Virus record (IMG/VR): IMGVR_UViG_3300037245_000661
Coordinates: 1-27,680 of that record
Length of the DNA stretch: 27,680 nucleotides
Strand: one strand, 5' to 3'
Source of the DNA: a virus
The position numbers and the translations under genes are program-made. The stretch's first letter is position 1. The number at the start of each line of letters is the position of its first letter. Below, piece by piece: positions 15,208-21,765 of this stretch. The notes beneath the pieces were generated by a model, which had not been told where the DNA came from, did not search any database, and saw nothing but the letters and a program-made list of their open reading frames with translations.

Positions 15208-16975
15208 ATTCACTCATATCCTCAAACATCGATTCGTTGTCATCATCCCCATCGTCTAAGTCGTCCTCGTCATCGTAGGTATTCGCAATCATCAATTTCC
15301 CTTGAACAATTCCCGGCGTTTCTTTATTAGCCCACTCATGGTTATCATCAACCGGACAACGCTTATGCAGTTGTAATGCTCCACCTAACGCGATAATACA
15401 ATCGTCGTGCTCGCCTTTGCGAGCTTCCCATTTCCCCACCGCATTCTTGATACACACTCGCATCTCATCAATGAACCGAATATCAAAGACAACCAGATCG
15501 CCTTTTCTGGTTTCCTCCTCGAGATCTACAAACATCGGCTTACGTGTTGCGGTCGTAGTTTTCCAGCCGAGCTTCTTTGAATCCTCAACCGAATCAGTCT
15601 CCTCTTTGGTTTCGCGATAGTAAATATACTCGTATTCGTCACGTTTAAACGTATCAAGGACAGACTGTCCGATTGAGTTCATTTCTGGCGAAGCCCACGC
15701 ATAATTATAAAACTTCGCTGCCATCAGCATTTGATCGCCATAGACGATCGTATCCGGCCTTCCGTAGTAAGTAGCCGGTACATTGAAAGCATTACGGTCA
15801 AGGACACAGGCAACGGATCTATCTTGCGTACTCTTTGGATCGTTAGGATCTGCCAAACATCCTTCAGCAACATCGCCAAACTCTACGTACGAATGATTCG
15901 GCTCGGGCCATTCCCATATCGCCCAACTATTAATACTTCTGGTAACGATCTTGTACTTGACCGTTCTGCCATCCATGTAAAACTCAACATACATCTTTGG
16001 TTCTTTACGGCAGCGGGTTTCCATGATGTCAAGGAAGGTAGTCTTAAAGACCATGTTACCAGTGGCTTGGAAAGCCTGTCGAGCTGTTACCGGATATTCC
16101 TGCTTAAAGAGATCTATGTCGGATCCACATCGGTTCTGGTATTTCAGGAAGGCCCAAAAGATCTGTTCGGGCGTAGGTGATTTACCTATCGACAGCAAAT
16201 CACGAACATATTCCTTAAAGTCCTGGGTAATTGGCGGATCGGACATGCCTTTAGGTAATGCCGTCTGGTATTCCGGAAAGATCATCCAGCTTAGAAAGAT
16301 CGGAAGATAACCGCGATAGTCATGCGGATCACGCTTCAATCTTTTAACTGCATCCCAATACTCATCATGGAAGGCACCGCCGACACCGTTCGCTGTCGAC
16401 TCTTGAGCAACCATTGTACCAGGCTCGTCCGGAACTTCCTGTAATAACGAGTTAAGCTGTACTTTTGCATTAGCCCAAAACGCTACCTCTGTCGCATGAA
16501 CATATTGAGTAGTACCACCACGACCGAGAATCTTCTTACCGGCTGTCTGGCATAACATGCTCGATCGATGTGGAGTTTGATACTTAATCTCTTTAGCGTT
16601 TGACTTGTCGATCGCCAGCACATTATCGGTTGGCATTTCATCTTGAAAGGTCTTACACATCCTAAAGACCTTTTCAGTTGCATCCTTGTCGGCAGACACC
16701 ACGCAACCATGCCGGTTCATATTCCGGTTGATCGCTTCGAAGATACAAGCCTCGATATACGTCGAGATCCCTTCTTGCCTGGCCTTCAGAATGATAAGCA
16801 TTACAGGAAGATTATTCTCGATCTGTAACTGCATTGCGTTATTAACTTTTAATTGAGCGATGTTGTGATCGAAATCCACTAACTGACTTTTTTTGTTTAC
16901 GATTTTCAGGTTGGCTTGCTGCCAGCCTAAACTCGTTTCGCTATACGACTTCGCTATCGAGTCCTGTTCCGGCAT
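15200..16975 (-). CDS. terL: Terminase large subunit (DNA packaging ATPase/nuclease)
   Basis: This 591-residue protein starts at ATG 16975 with GAGGA eight bases upstream. The ATPase domain shows KARQEGIST (64-72) as Walker A variant, YVHATEVAFW (158-167) as the Walker B region and QESTANGVGG (191-200) as coupling motif C. The nuclease domain has FGDVAEG (366-372, Asp368), a second acidic site near ASPEMNS (428-434) and GEHDDCIIAL (521-530, Asp524/525), matching the RNase-H-type acidic triad. The C-terminal 24 residues are almost all Asp/Glu. It cuts concatemers and drives DNA into the procapsid through the portal. It overlaps TerS by 35 bases. Confidence 0.95.
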   Translation of the reverse strand: MPEQDSIAKSYSETSLGWQQANLKIVNKKSQLVDFDHNIAQLKVNNAMQLQIENNLPVMLIILKARQEGISTYIEACIFEAINRNMNRHGCVVSADKDATEKVFRMCKTFQDEMPTDNVLAIDKSNAKEIKYQTPHRSSMLCQTAGKKILGRGGTTQYVHATEVAFWANAKVQLNSLLQEVPDEPGTMVAQESTANGVGGAFHDEYWDAVKRLKRDPHDYRGYLPIFLSWMIFPEYQTALPKGMSDPPITQDFKEYVRDLLSIGKSPTPEQIFWAFLKYQNRCGSDIDLFKQEYPVTARQAFQATGNMVFKTTFLDIMETRCRKEPKMYVEFYMDGRTVKYKIVTRSINSWAIWEWPEPNHSYVEFGDVAEGCLADPNDPKSTQDRSVACVLDRNAFNVPATYYGRPDTIVYGDQMLMAAKFYNYAWASPEMNSIGQSVLDTFKRDEYEYIYYRETKEETDSVEDSKKLGWKTTTATRKPMFVDLEEETRKGDLVVFDIRFIDEMRVCIKNAVGKWEARKGEHDDCIIALGGALQLHKRCPVDDNHEWANKETPGIVQGKLMIANTYDDEDDLDDGDDDNESMFEDMSEYE

Positions 16976-17639
16976 TTTCAGCGTCCTCGATTCTTTTCTT
17001 CACTTCTTCTAATGACAGTGTTGTATTTGTCTCGGTTCGTTCGGTAGGCTTACCCTCGTTGAGATCCGCTCGTTTTTCGGAGGTTTCACCAACGGAGGAC
17101 GGGTCTTTAGTATTACCACGATCAATACCGGCCTGTTTAATCAATGCTTTCAATCTATCCATCCGGTACATATCTTTGAGAATTGTTGCTTTAAGAATTG
17201 GATCGAGCTTACAACCGGTGACAGTCTTTATTTCTTTTGGATCTTTGCCGTCACTATATACCGTTTCGGTTACTTCGGAATACTTCTCATCAAGTTTCAG
17301 CTTCCCCTTGTAGTCTTTGTCAATCGATGAAAACTCTAAATCGTCCAGTTCCTCCTGGTTCTTTTTCTCGGCAGCCCTGATCCGTGTACTGTTCTCGAGT
17401 GAATCAATTAAGAGGTCTGCCGCTAACGCTCCTATCCGACGATACTTCGCATTGCGATACTCTGCCCGCTTCTTCTTTGCATCGTCTAACTTTTGTGGAA
17501 AGTCCTTCATGCGTTTGGTAATAGTGGTCGAGCAAACACTGAATGCGGTACCGATGTCGGCAAGCTGCTCTCCATCAGAATACATTAAGAACATCCTTGC
17601 CTGATCTGTGCCAAACCCGTTATCATCGTTTTGCGTCAT
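16941..17639 (-). CDS. Terminase small subunit (probable)
   Basis: This 232-residue protein lies directly upstream of TerL and overlaps it by 35 bases. N-terminal residues 14-45 form a helix-turn-helix of the terminase-small type (DQARMFLMYSDGEQLADIG then VCSTTITKRMK). A charged, coiled-coil-like middle and a C-terminal acidic helix (SLEEVKKRIEDAE) could mediate oligomerisation and TerL contact. Small terminase subunits form rings that recognise the packaging site, often inside or next to their own gene. Its ATG 17639 has no good Shine-Dalgarno sequence, unlike almost all neighbours, so its translation may be low or the start may differ. Identification rests on HTH plus position. Confidence 0.72.
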   Translation of the reverse strand: MTQNDDNGFGTDQARMFLMYSDGEQLADIGTAFSVCSTTITKRMKDFPQKLDDAKKKRAEYRNAKYRRIGALAADLLIDSLENSTRIRAAEKKNQEELDDLEFSSIDKDYKGKLKLDEKYSEVTETVYSDGKDPKEIKTVTGCKLDPILKATILKDMYRMDRLKALIKQAGIDRGNTKDPSSVGETSEKRADLNEGKPTERTETNTTLSLEEVKKRIEDAENAGTGLDSEVV

Positions 17640-17801
17640 GCTATCAGTATAACGTAGGTTTTTGGGGCTATAAGGAATGGCGGTCGAATTGTGTTAAGCT
17701 GGGTAATTCCCAACTTCTTCAACTTCTTCAACATGAAAATAGTGGGGTATTCTGCTTATTTTATTCTTGACATGGTTTTCGTAAAGCGGTGAATTGGACG
17801 A
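17640..17801. other. Largest intergenic gap, with direct repeats and a small palindrome before TerS
   Basis: These 162 bases contain no gene that I can support. They hold 2.4 copies of the nonamer CAACTTCTT (17711-17732) next to the imperfect palindrome TGGGTAATTCCCA (17700-17712). A weak promoter-like pair on the minus strand, TTTACG and TAAAAT 16 bases apart (17780-17785 and 17758-17763), would drive the terminase genes. Candidate packaging recognition site, candidate promoter, or both. Confidence 0.3.
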
Positions 17802-18017
17802 TTAGTTCGAGATCTTCGCCAGATCCTCCTCGATCTCACTACGGAAGTAAAACACCTTACCGGTTAGCATTTTGTGCGACCTGGGATATATTGACATAAC
17901 ATTAAACCTGTCTAAGCCACGCCAATACCGCAACGTACCTTCTGGTATATTGAACTCCTCGGACACTTGCTTCGATGTTAACCGTTCGTTTGGGTTCTTT
18001 GGTTTTGTATCATCCAT
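17802..18017 (-). CDS. MerR/excisionase-like helix-turn-helix protein
   Basis: This 71-residue protein (MDDTKPKNPNERLTSKQ) starts at ATG 18017, with AAGGAAAAGG upstream. Residues 13-34 (LTSKQVSEEFNIPEGTLRYW) form a winged-helix HTH of the HTH_17/AlpA-excisionase class. A wing follows (RSHKMLTGKVFYF) and a short helix (SEIEEDLAKI). Members act as DNA-bending excisionases or small transcription regulators. No integrase is visible here, so regulation of the late operon is the more economical idea. It lies directly upstream of the gap before TerS and could bind the repeats there; that is inference. Confidence 0.75.
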   Translation of the reverse strand: MDDTKPKNPNERLTSKQVSEEFNIPEGTLRYWRGLDRFNVMSIYPRSHKMLTGKVFYFRSEIEEDLAKISN

Positions 18018-18032
18018 GATTGTACCTTTTCC

Positions 18033-18293
18033 TTATGGGTCTATGTATATATCTTCAACATCAACGTCTTGCATCATAAGCTGGCCGGTCCTCCCTGGCT
18101 GATCTCCTATAAACTTGCAATATCGCCATACGGTACCATCGATGAAAGACATCTTAGCTCCAAGCTCTCCCGCAATCATCGCCTGCGTTTCATTCAATAC
18201 CAACGGCACCGCCGCACCGGTACCGGCCAACGCTGTCGGAGCGATCGCAGCAGCTCCGCAAGTTTTTAAGAATGATCGTCGGGATATGGTCAT
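18033..18293 (-). CDS. Small exported protein with a twin-arginine (Tat) signal
   Basis: This 86-residue protein has a textbook Tat signal: SRRSFLK (4-10) matches S/T-R-R-x-F-L-K, then an Ala-rich moderately hydrophobic core and TALA (20-23) before GTGAAVP. ATG 18293 follows AAAGGAG by eight bases. The mature part is only about 60 residues: a helix around NETQAMIAGELGAK, then beta-like FIDGTVWRYCKFIGDQPG and an acidic end (DVDVEDIYIDP). Tat exports folded, often cofactor-containing proteins across the cytoplasmic membrane. I know of no standard phage family with this arrangement. The mature part faintly recalls small beta decoration proteins, but the signal argues for periplasmic or surface action. 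Confidence 0.75.
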   Translation of the reverse strand: MTISRRSFLKTCGAAAIAPTALAGTGAAVPLVLNETQAMIAGELGAKMSFIDGTVWRYCKFIGDQPGRTGQLMMQDVDVEDIYIDP

Positions 18294-18315
18294 ATCTTAT
18301 ACTCCTTTAATATCT

Positions 18316-18341
18316 GGCAGGGCCACCGAAGCAGCCCTGCC
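18316..18341 (-). other. Strong hairpin with a UUCG loop upstream of the Tat-signal gene
   Basis: On the minus strand GGCAGGGCTGC and GTGGCCCTGCC form an 11-pair stem (two G-U pairs) closed by TTCG, giving the extra-stable C(UUCG)G tetraloop in RNA. No U tract follows on either strand, so this is not a standard terminator. It sits 22 bases before the ATG of the Tat-signal gene and after the stop of the membrane protein. It may be an mRNA processing or stability element that sets relative expression. Confidence 0.65.
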
Positions 18342-18381
18342 ATTGCCCGCACTGCTTACCATTCATATTTACAAAAGTAAT

Positions 18382-18978
18382 CTATCCATTCTCGATGTCT
18401 TCGGAGGAATCTTCGGTAGGGTGTTCAGTATCGCTTGCACCTGCTGCCTCGGCACCAGGGATCTGACCTTCAGGTGGATCCGCTTCTTTGCCCGGTTGTT
18501 GTCCACCTTCGTCCTTACCTGTCAAGCCAATAGCCTCGGCAGTTTCGATCGGACCAGACTTGATTTCCGCTTCCGGTACTGGATCCTTTACCGGCGGTCC
18601 AGTATTAAGCATACCAGAATCGTGTATGTTCTTCGTGATGTTCTTTATGATATAACCTAAGTAGCCAGTGGCCGACTGAAGAACACGAACACGTAAGTTC
18701 GGATCTTCGGCAGCTCCTTTGATTACGTCAGCAACATCGTCGACCGATACAGTCTCGAGTAGATCGGCAACCAACATATTCGTCGGGTTGTCGGTTTCGA
18801 GATATTGCTTCATGGCCTCCGTACCATAATGATCGAGGATCTCTTTGATCTGATCTTCTGTTTCAGTTTCAGCGATACTCAACTCCAGGTTCTGTGTGTC
18901 TATATCCGGATCGGATATAAGCCTGGTGACGATGATCGCTCCGAGCTGGATTGCCAGCAACAATAATACGGTTTCCAT
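18382..18978 (-). CDS. N-terminally membrane-anchored acidic protein
   Basis: This 198-residue protein starts at ATG 18978 (METVLLLLAIQLGAIIV), with AAGGAAG six bases upstream; an earlier in-frame GTG at 19002 would not place a better ribosome site. Residues 3-20 are a single hydrophobic anchor. Residues 30-115 look helical and acidic (ETEDQIKEILDHYGTEAMKQ). From about 125 onward the chain is rich in Pro, Glu, Gly and Asp, likely disordered. No catalytic motif is seen. It lies between the cysteine hydrolase and the Tat-signal gene, in an envelope-directed cluster. It could be a spanin-like or holin-partner protein, but I have no family match. Confidence 0.62.
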   Translation of the reverse strand: METVLLLLAIQLGAIIVTRLISDPDIDTQNLELSIAETETEDQIKEILDHYGTEAMKQYLETDNPTNMLVADLLETVSVDDVADVIKGAAEDPNLRVRVLQSATGYLGYIIKNITKNIHDSGMLNTGPPVKDPVPEAEIKSGPIETAEAIGLTGKDEGGQQPGKEADPPEGQIPGAEAAGASDTEHPTEDSSEDIENG

Positions 18979-19008
18979 AATACACTTCCTTTTTCTTAAC
19001 ACGATTAA

Positions 19009-19617
19009 CTATTTAATCCGTGTGTCCGGACCAATCAATACGTAACTCCTTAATACATACTTATCTAGCTTTGCCTGCTTGTGATCTGACCTGGTGTTGT
19101 CAGGCTCCCACTCTGCCGGGTTTATACATTCTTTTACCAGGTGACAATCCCTGAACAAGTGCAACACCCACATAGTACAAAAGAACCAATCATCGGTGTC
19201 GATGTTAGTGCTTGCTTTGACGAACCGCCTACTATCCCACACCGATCGGAGCAACATCTTAAAGCCCTGCTTCTTAGTAGGATCTGTGTACGGAGTTCCG
19301 AGATAACACTCGATGCAGAGCTTCGCGACTTTATAGGCATTCTCACGAGCTTCCTTATCAGTGATGATAATCTTGCGGATCCATACCTTGCCAGGATAGC
19401 CGATGATCCAATCGATGAACGGTGTAATTTGTACGCCATTCGTACCGCCTCGCTGCGTCGATTCGGTAACATACAGTATGCCGGTCTTAATATCACGATA
19501 CAACATCGCCGTATGCCCGATGTACTTCCAGAAGCCATAGCCCTCGCAGTTGATAATATAGAACGTGTTCAGGTCATTCCATACTTCAGCCAATGATATA
19601 ATCGGTTCCTGCTTCAT
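19009..19617 (-). CDS. Permuted NlpC/P60 (YiiX-like) cysteine hydrolase
   Basis: This 202-residue protein starts at ATG 19617, two bases after the stop of the preceding gene, with GGGGGA upstream. It shows the circularly permuted papain-like order: His in YIGHTAMLYRD (32-42, His35), a polar Glu in YVTEST (49-54), YLGTPYTD (105-112) and the nucleophile Cys in DDWFFCTMWVLHLF (142-155, Cys147). This fold includes amidases, peptidases and acyltransferases acting on cell wall peptides or lipids. No signal peptide is present, so if it acts on the cell wall it needs a holin or delivery with the particle. A role as an endolysin is plausible but not shown. Confidence 0.75.
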   Translation of the reverse strand: MKQEPIISLAEVWNDLNTFYIINCEGYGFWKYIGHTAMLYRDIKTGILYVTESTQRGGTNGVQITPFIDWIIGYPGKVWIRKIIITDKEARENAYKVAKLCIECYLGTPYTDPTKKQGFKMLLRSVWDSRRFVKASTNIDTDDWFFCTMWVLHLFRDCHLVKECINPAEWEPDNTRSDHKQAKLDKYVLRSYVLIGPDTRIK

Positions 19618-19619
19618 GG

Positions 19620-20129
19620 TCAGTCATCCCCCAATTCACCATCGGGATCCTCGATCTCGTCGTCCATGACCGGACCGCCGTCGGGAGCGGTTGGCTCGGC
19701 AGCGTTGGGAACTTCGACATCAGTAATAATCTCGATGGCTTCGTGTCTCAACTTATCAACCTCATAATCAGCCAGTACCTTTGTCAAGGTTGCGAGATAG
19801 ATCTCGTCGGTAGGGTTGACCTTGATCTGTTCGATCTGATCTTTGGCAATACCGAATTGCCTCTTTGCACCTTCGAGAGCTGCTGTCCTTGCTGGACAGT
19901 CTGGCAGATCCTTCAGACGATGGATCAGATCGTTCAACTCGTTAAGACTTTCATTGCTGCCTTCACGATCACGAGCAAACATCGTCTTCATTGCATCAAG
20001 ACGCATATGCATTACCACCTGGTTACGGTGGAGCATTTCAGCATCCGATACTTCCGCATCTTCAACTTCTTTCCTAAAACTGTTTTCCGCAAGCTTCGGG
20101 CTTGCTGCCGTTTCCTTGCTATCATCCAT
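19620..20129 (-). CDS. Acidic helical protein of unknown function
   Basis: This 169-residue protein starts at ATG 20129 (MDDSKETAASPKL), where GGGAAG lies about eight bases upstream. A longer in-frame start at 20171 would overlap the previous gene and is less likely. The centre is strongly helical (MHMRLDAMKTMFARDRE, then LNELNDLIHRLKDLP and LEGAKRQFGIAKDQIEQI). The C-terminal 35 residues are acidic with Pro and Gly. No family is recognised. It is followed closely by the cysteine hydrolase and may be expressed with it. A coiled-coil or adaptor protein would fit. Confidence 0.6.
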   Translation of the reverse strand: MDDSKETAASPKLAENSFRKEVEDAEVSDAEMLHRNQVVMHMRLDAMKTMFARDREGSNESLNELNDLIHRLKDLPDCPARTAALEGAKRQFGIAKDQIEQIKVNPTDEIYLATLTKVLADYEVDKLRHEAIEIITDVEVPNAAEPTAPDGGPVMDDEIEDPDGELGDD

Positions 20130-20148
20130 GCTACACACTTCCCTTCTA

Positions 20149-20349
20149 TTAAACTCTAAACTTCCTATCATAATGCCGTCCTCGATTCGTAGGAGGACAG
20201 CCCGAAAAACCTTTTGACGCTGGTTGGTGTATCTGTGATCGCGTGGCCGTCTGCTTTGGGTACTTAATATTCTTGTAATACTTTAGCCGTAAGCTCCATC
20301 CAAAAGGACCGATACACCAACCGATTACTGCAAGATGCATCCAACCCAT
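20149..20349 (-). CDS. Small hydrophobic protein, overlapping the next small gene in another frame
   Basis: This 66-residue frame begins MGWMHLAVIGWCIGPFGW, a probable membrane segment, and AAGGAG stands eight bases before ATG 20349. It overlaps the preceding 48-residue frame by 86 bases. The GPFGW motif after a hydrophobic run is like the second membrane helix of small two-helix phage proteins. The remaining 40 residues are basic and look less conserved. An in-frame TAA lies five codons upstream, so this is a re-initiation start or the rear half of a frameshifted gene. Confidence 0.45.
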   Translation of the reverse strand: MGWMHLAVIGWCIGPFGWSLRLKYYKNIKYPKQTATRSQIHQPASKGFSGCPPTNRGRHYDRKFRV

Positions 20350-20410
20350 ACCGCTGTCTCCTTAATCCAAGTAACGCCCATATAGTTATTAGTAATGCAA
20401 GCTCTAACAT
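20264..20410 (-). CDS. Tiny membrane protein (first helix of a possible two-helix protein)
   Basis: This is a 48-residue protein whose ATG shares one base with the preceding TAA (TAATG); GAGGTG lies a few bases upstream. Residues 2-16 (LELALLITIWALLGL) are a membrane helix followed by RRQR. The second half (YGLDASCSNRLVYRSFW) is not hydrophobic and does not look conserved. See the overlapping downstream frame: together they look like one small membrane protein split by a +1 or -1 shift, or two coupled genes. Confidence 0.45.
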   Translation of the reverse strand: MLELALLITIWALLGLRRQRYGLDASCSNRLVYRSFWMELTAKVLQEY

Positions 20411-20712
20411 TACAACACCTCGATGCCCGCTCCGAGTATTAAGTCGCCAACCCTCTTCTCGCAGCCAGGACATATATAACGATGCTTATACCGGTCAGTG
20501 CCAATATTCTCGGCCAAACTTGCATGGACGATACATGTTGTATCTGTACCATCGATCGGGATATAAATACAAATAGTGGGGTTCATTGTGTTTCGTGCCC
20601 TTCCACCTCGACTTTCAAGATCCTCTATCGTGTATCCCTTTTCTTCGTCACTAAGTTCGTGGTCCACGGTACACCCGCAAGCTCCGCATACATCTTTCGC
20701 TGTAATCTTCAT
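20410..20712 (-). CDS. Cysteine-rich, putative zinc-binding protein
   Basis: This is a 100-residue protein (MKITAKDVCGACGC). Its cysteines are in two clusters, 9-12-14 (CGACGC) and 81-84 (CPGC), spaced as two halves of a zinc ribbon. Between them lie a charged helix (DEEKGYTIEDLES) and beta sequence. ATG 20712 has AAAGG seven bases upstream. No family can be named. Zinc ribbon proteins in phage early regions often bind nucleic acid or host proteins. It precedes the small membrane protein with a TAATG junction, so it is co-translated with it. Confidence 0.6.
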   Translation of the reverse strand: MKITAKDVCGACGCTVDHELSDEEKGYTIEDLESRGGRARNTMNPTICIYIPIDGTDTTCIVHASLAENIGTDRYKHRYICPGCEKRVGDLILGAGIEVL

Positions 20713-20735
20713 AATCTTTACCTTTCCTTATTTAG

Positions 20736-21038
20736 TTAACACTTCAACGCCTCGAGAAGTTCGTCGCAGTAAGCTGCGGTTAGCTGATAATTCTCTGCCG
20801 CCCGCTCCTCGATCATTATCTTAAAGTATCCGACCATCTTTGTCAAACCCGCAGCATAGTCATCTGCTATAATGATACCAGGTATGCCAGGCTCGTTAGG
20901 TGCCTGAACTATCTGGTTGAGTTCATCCTTTGCAAGCTCGGCAGCGATCGCGGTTGTTACATAGTTCTTCGACGCCAGATCCATCAACACCTCATTCAAT
21001 AACACTCTGACTCGCTGGATTGCTTTTGGGTTTATCAT
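20736..21038 (-). CDS. Small helical protein of unknown function
   Basis: This is a 100-residue protein whose ATG overlaps the preceding stop as ATGA, so translational coupling supports it. It is largely helical (NPKAIQRVRVLLNEVLMDL, VGYFKIMIEERAAENYQ) with an Ile/Gly/Pro-rich middle turn (PNEPGIPGIII). No motif, signal or membrane segment is recognised. It is part of a run of short early genes. Confidence 0.58.
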   Translation of the reverse strand: MINPKAIQRVRVLLNEVLMDLASKNYVTTAIAAELAKDELNQIVQAPNEPGIPGIIIADDYAAGLTKMVGYFKIMIEERAAENYQLTAAYCDELLEALKC

Positions 21039-21226
21039 GTGTAATTGTCCTCACTTTCATCTATCATTGGGTTAGTTGCTTCTTTATATATTTCCATCTT
21101 CACCATTTCAAGTACTCCGATCACTTCGCAAAACTTACACGTCACCCACTTCTTAAAACTCCACCACCATGCCGTACAGTCATAGCAGTAACAGGGGTAT
21201 GCTGTTTTGGTCCAGTGGGTTTTCAT
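21035..21226 (-). CDS. Small zinc-ribbon protein
   Basis: This is a 63-residue protein starting at ATG 21226 (MKTHWTKTAYPC), where ATGA overlaps the preceding stop; an upstream start at 21253 is disfavoured for that reason. Cysteines at 12, 14, 17 and 30, 33 (CYCYDC and CKFC) flank a Trp-rich segment (TAWWWSFKKW), typical of a zinc ribbon. The tail is acidic. Family and partner are unknown. Confidence 0.58.
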   Translation of the reverse strand: MKTHWTKTAYPCYCYDCTAWWWSFKKWVTCKFCEVIGVLEMVKMEIYKEATNPMIDESEDNYT

Positions 21227-21429
21227 AGTTTTTTTCCCGTGAATAAATCGCAAGTGTTAATTATAGAAGTGTTAATTTCTAATCGCTTACATTTCCCTTG
21301 TGTTCTCGTTCCAAATCCAGCGTCATACGTCTCTGAAAACATTGAAATACAAATACCGCAATGCGATTCGTCACGGCCTTGTCGCCAGTTGTTTTGCTTT
21401 TTTGTCTTGTTGATTTCAGATCGTTTCAT
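21223..21429 (-). CDS. Small cysteine-containing protein
   Basis: This is a 68-residue protein (MKRSEINKTKKQNN) with GGAG nine bases upstream of ATG 21429. Cysteines at 24 and 27 (CGIC), 47 and 60 could bind zinc. The centre SETYDAGFGTRTQGKCKRL is rich in Gly and basic residues. It couples to the next gene through an ATGA overlap. Function is not recognised. Confidence 0.55.
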   Translation of the reverse strand: MKRSEINKTKKQNNWRQGRDESHCGICISMFSETYDAGFGTRTQGKCKRLEINTSIINTCDLFTGKKL

Positions 21430-21432
21430 AAC

Positions 21433-21636
21433 TTACTCCGTGTCATCTTGAAATATCAGGTCATCGAATGGAACTCTCGACGTTCTTTTGTTTCCGTCGA
21501 ATTTAACAACCGCCAACTGCGAACCTCTGTATCTTGCCGTATGTCTCACAAGGCCATAATACTCACCGTGCTTCGTTATTCGCGTTTTGCTGCGGCTATT
21601 AAGACTGTGCCGATATGTCCATTTTACTTGTTTCAT
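21433..21636 (-). CDS. Small basic protein (SH3-like in appearance)
   Basis: This is a 67-residue protein. Strand-rich sequence (HGEYYGLVRHTARYRGSQ, LAVVKFDGNKRTSRVP) followed by FDDLIF suggests a small beta barrel. ATG 21636 follows the stop of the tiny membrane gene by six bases, and GGAG at the end of that gene is its ribosome site. The protein is basic (many Lys/Arg), so nucleic-acid binding is possible. No family is named. Confidence 0.55.
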   Translation of the reverse strand: MKQVKWTYRHSLNSRSKTRITKHGEYYGLVRHTARYRGSQLAVVKFDGNKRTSRVPFDDLIFQDDTE

Positions 21637-21642
21637 TTTTTT

Positions 21643-21765
21643 TCACTCCATAATAAAAAGAACACCTTCTAATATCCACGCCACCGCGACCAGGGCAATA
21701 AGAGCAATGCCCGCGGCGATCAGCAGCATGGTCAACGTCAGTTTAAAGTCTCTGCTGGTTTTCAT
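21643..21765 (-). CDS. 40-residue membrane peptide
   Basis: This is a gene too short for usual thresholds. ATG 21765 overlaps the preceding TGA (ATGA). The peptide has a charged start (MKTSRDFK), a long hydrophobic segment (LTLTMLLIAAGIALIALV and on) and ends FIME. A single membrane span is likely. The tight coupling on both sides and its conserved-looking composition support expression. Role unknown. Confidence 0.6.
   Translation of the reverse strand: MKTSRDFKLTLTMLLIAAGIALIALVAVAWILEGVLFIME

Noticed and set aside
17802-18017. Excisionase-like HTH as a sign of a temperate phage
   Set aside because: The HTH class is broad, there is no integrase or attachment-like repeat in the window, so lifestyle cannot be inferred.
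18115-18660. 181-codon plus-strand frame across the Tat gene and its neighbour
   Set aside because: Covers genes with good ribosome sites on the minus strand, crosses the hairpin, and has shadow-like composition.
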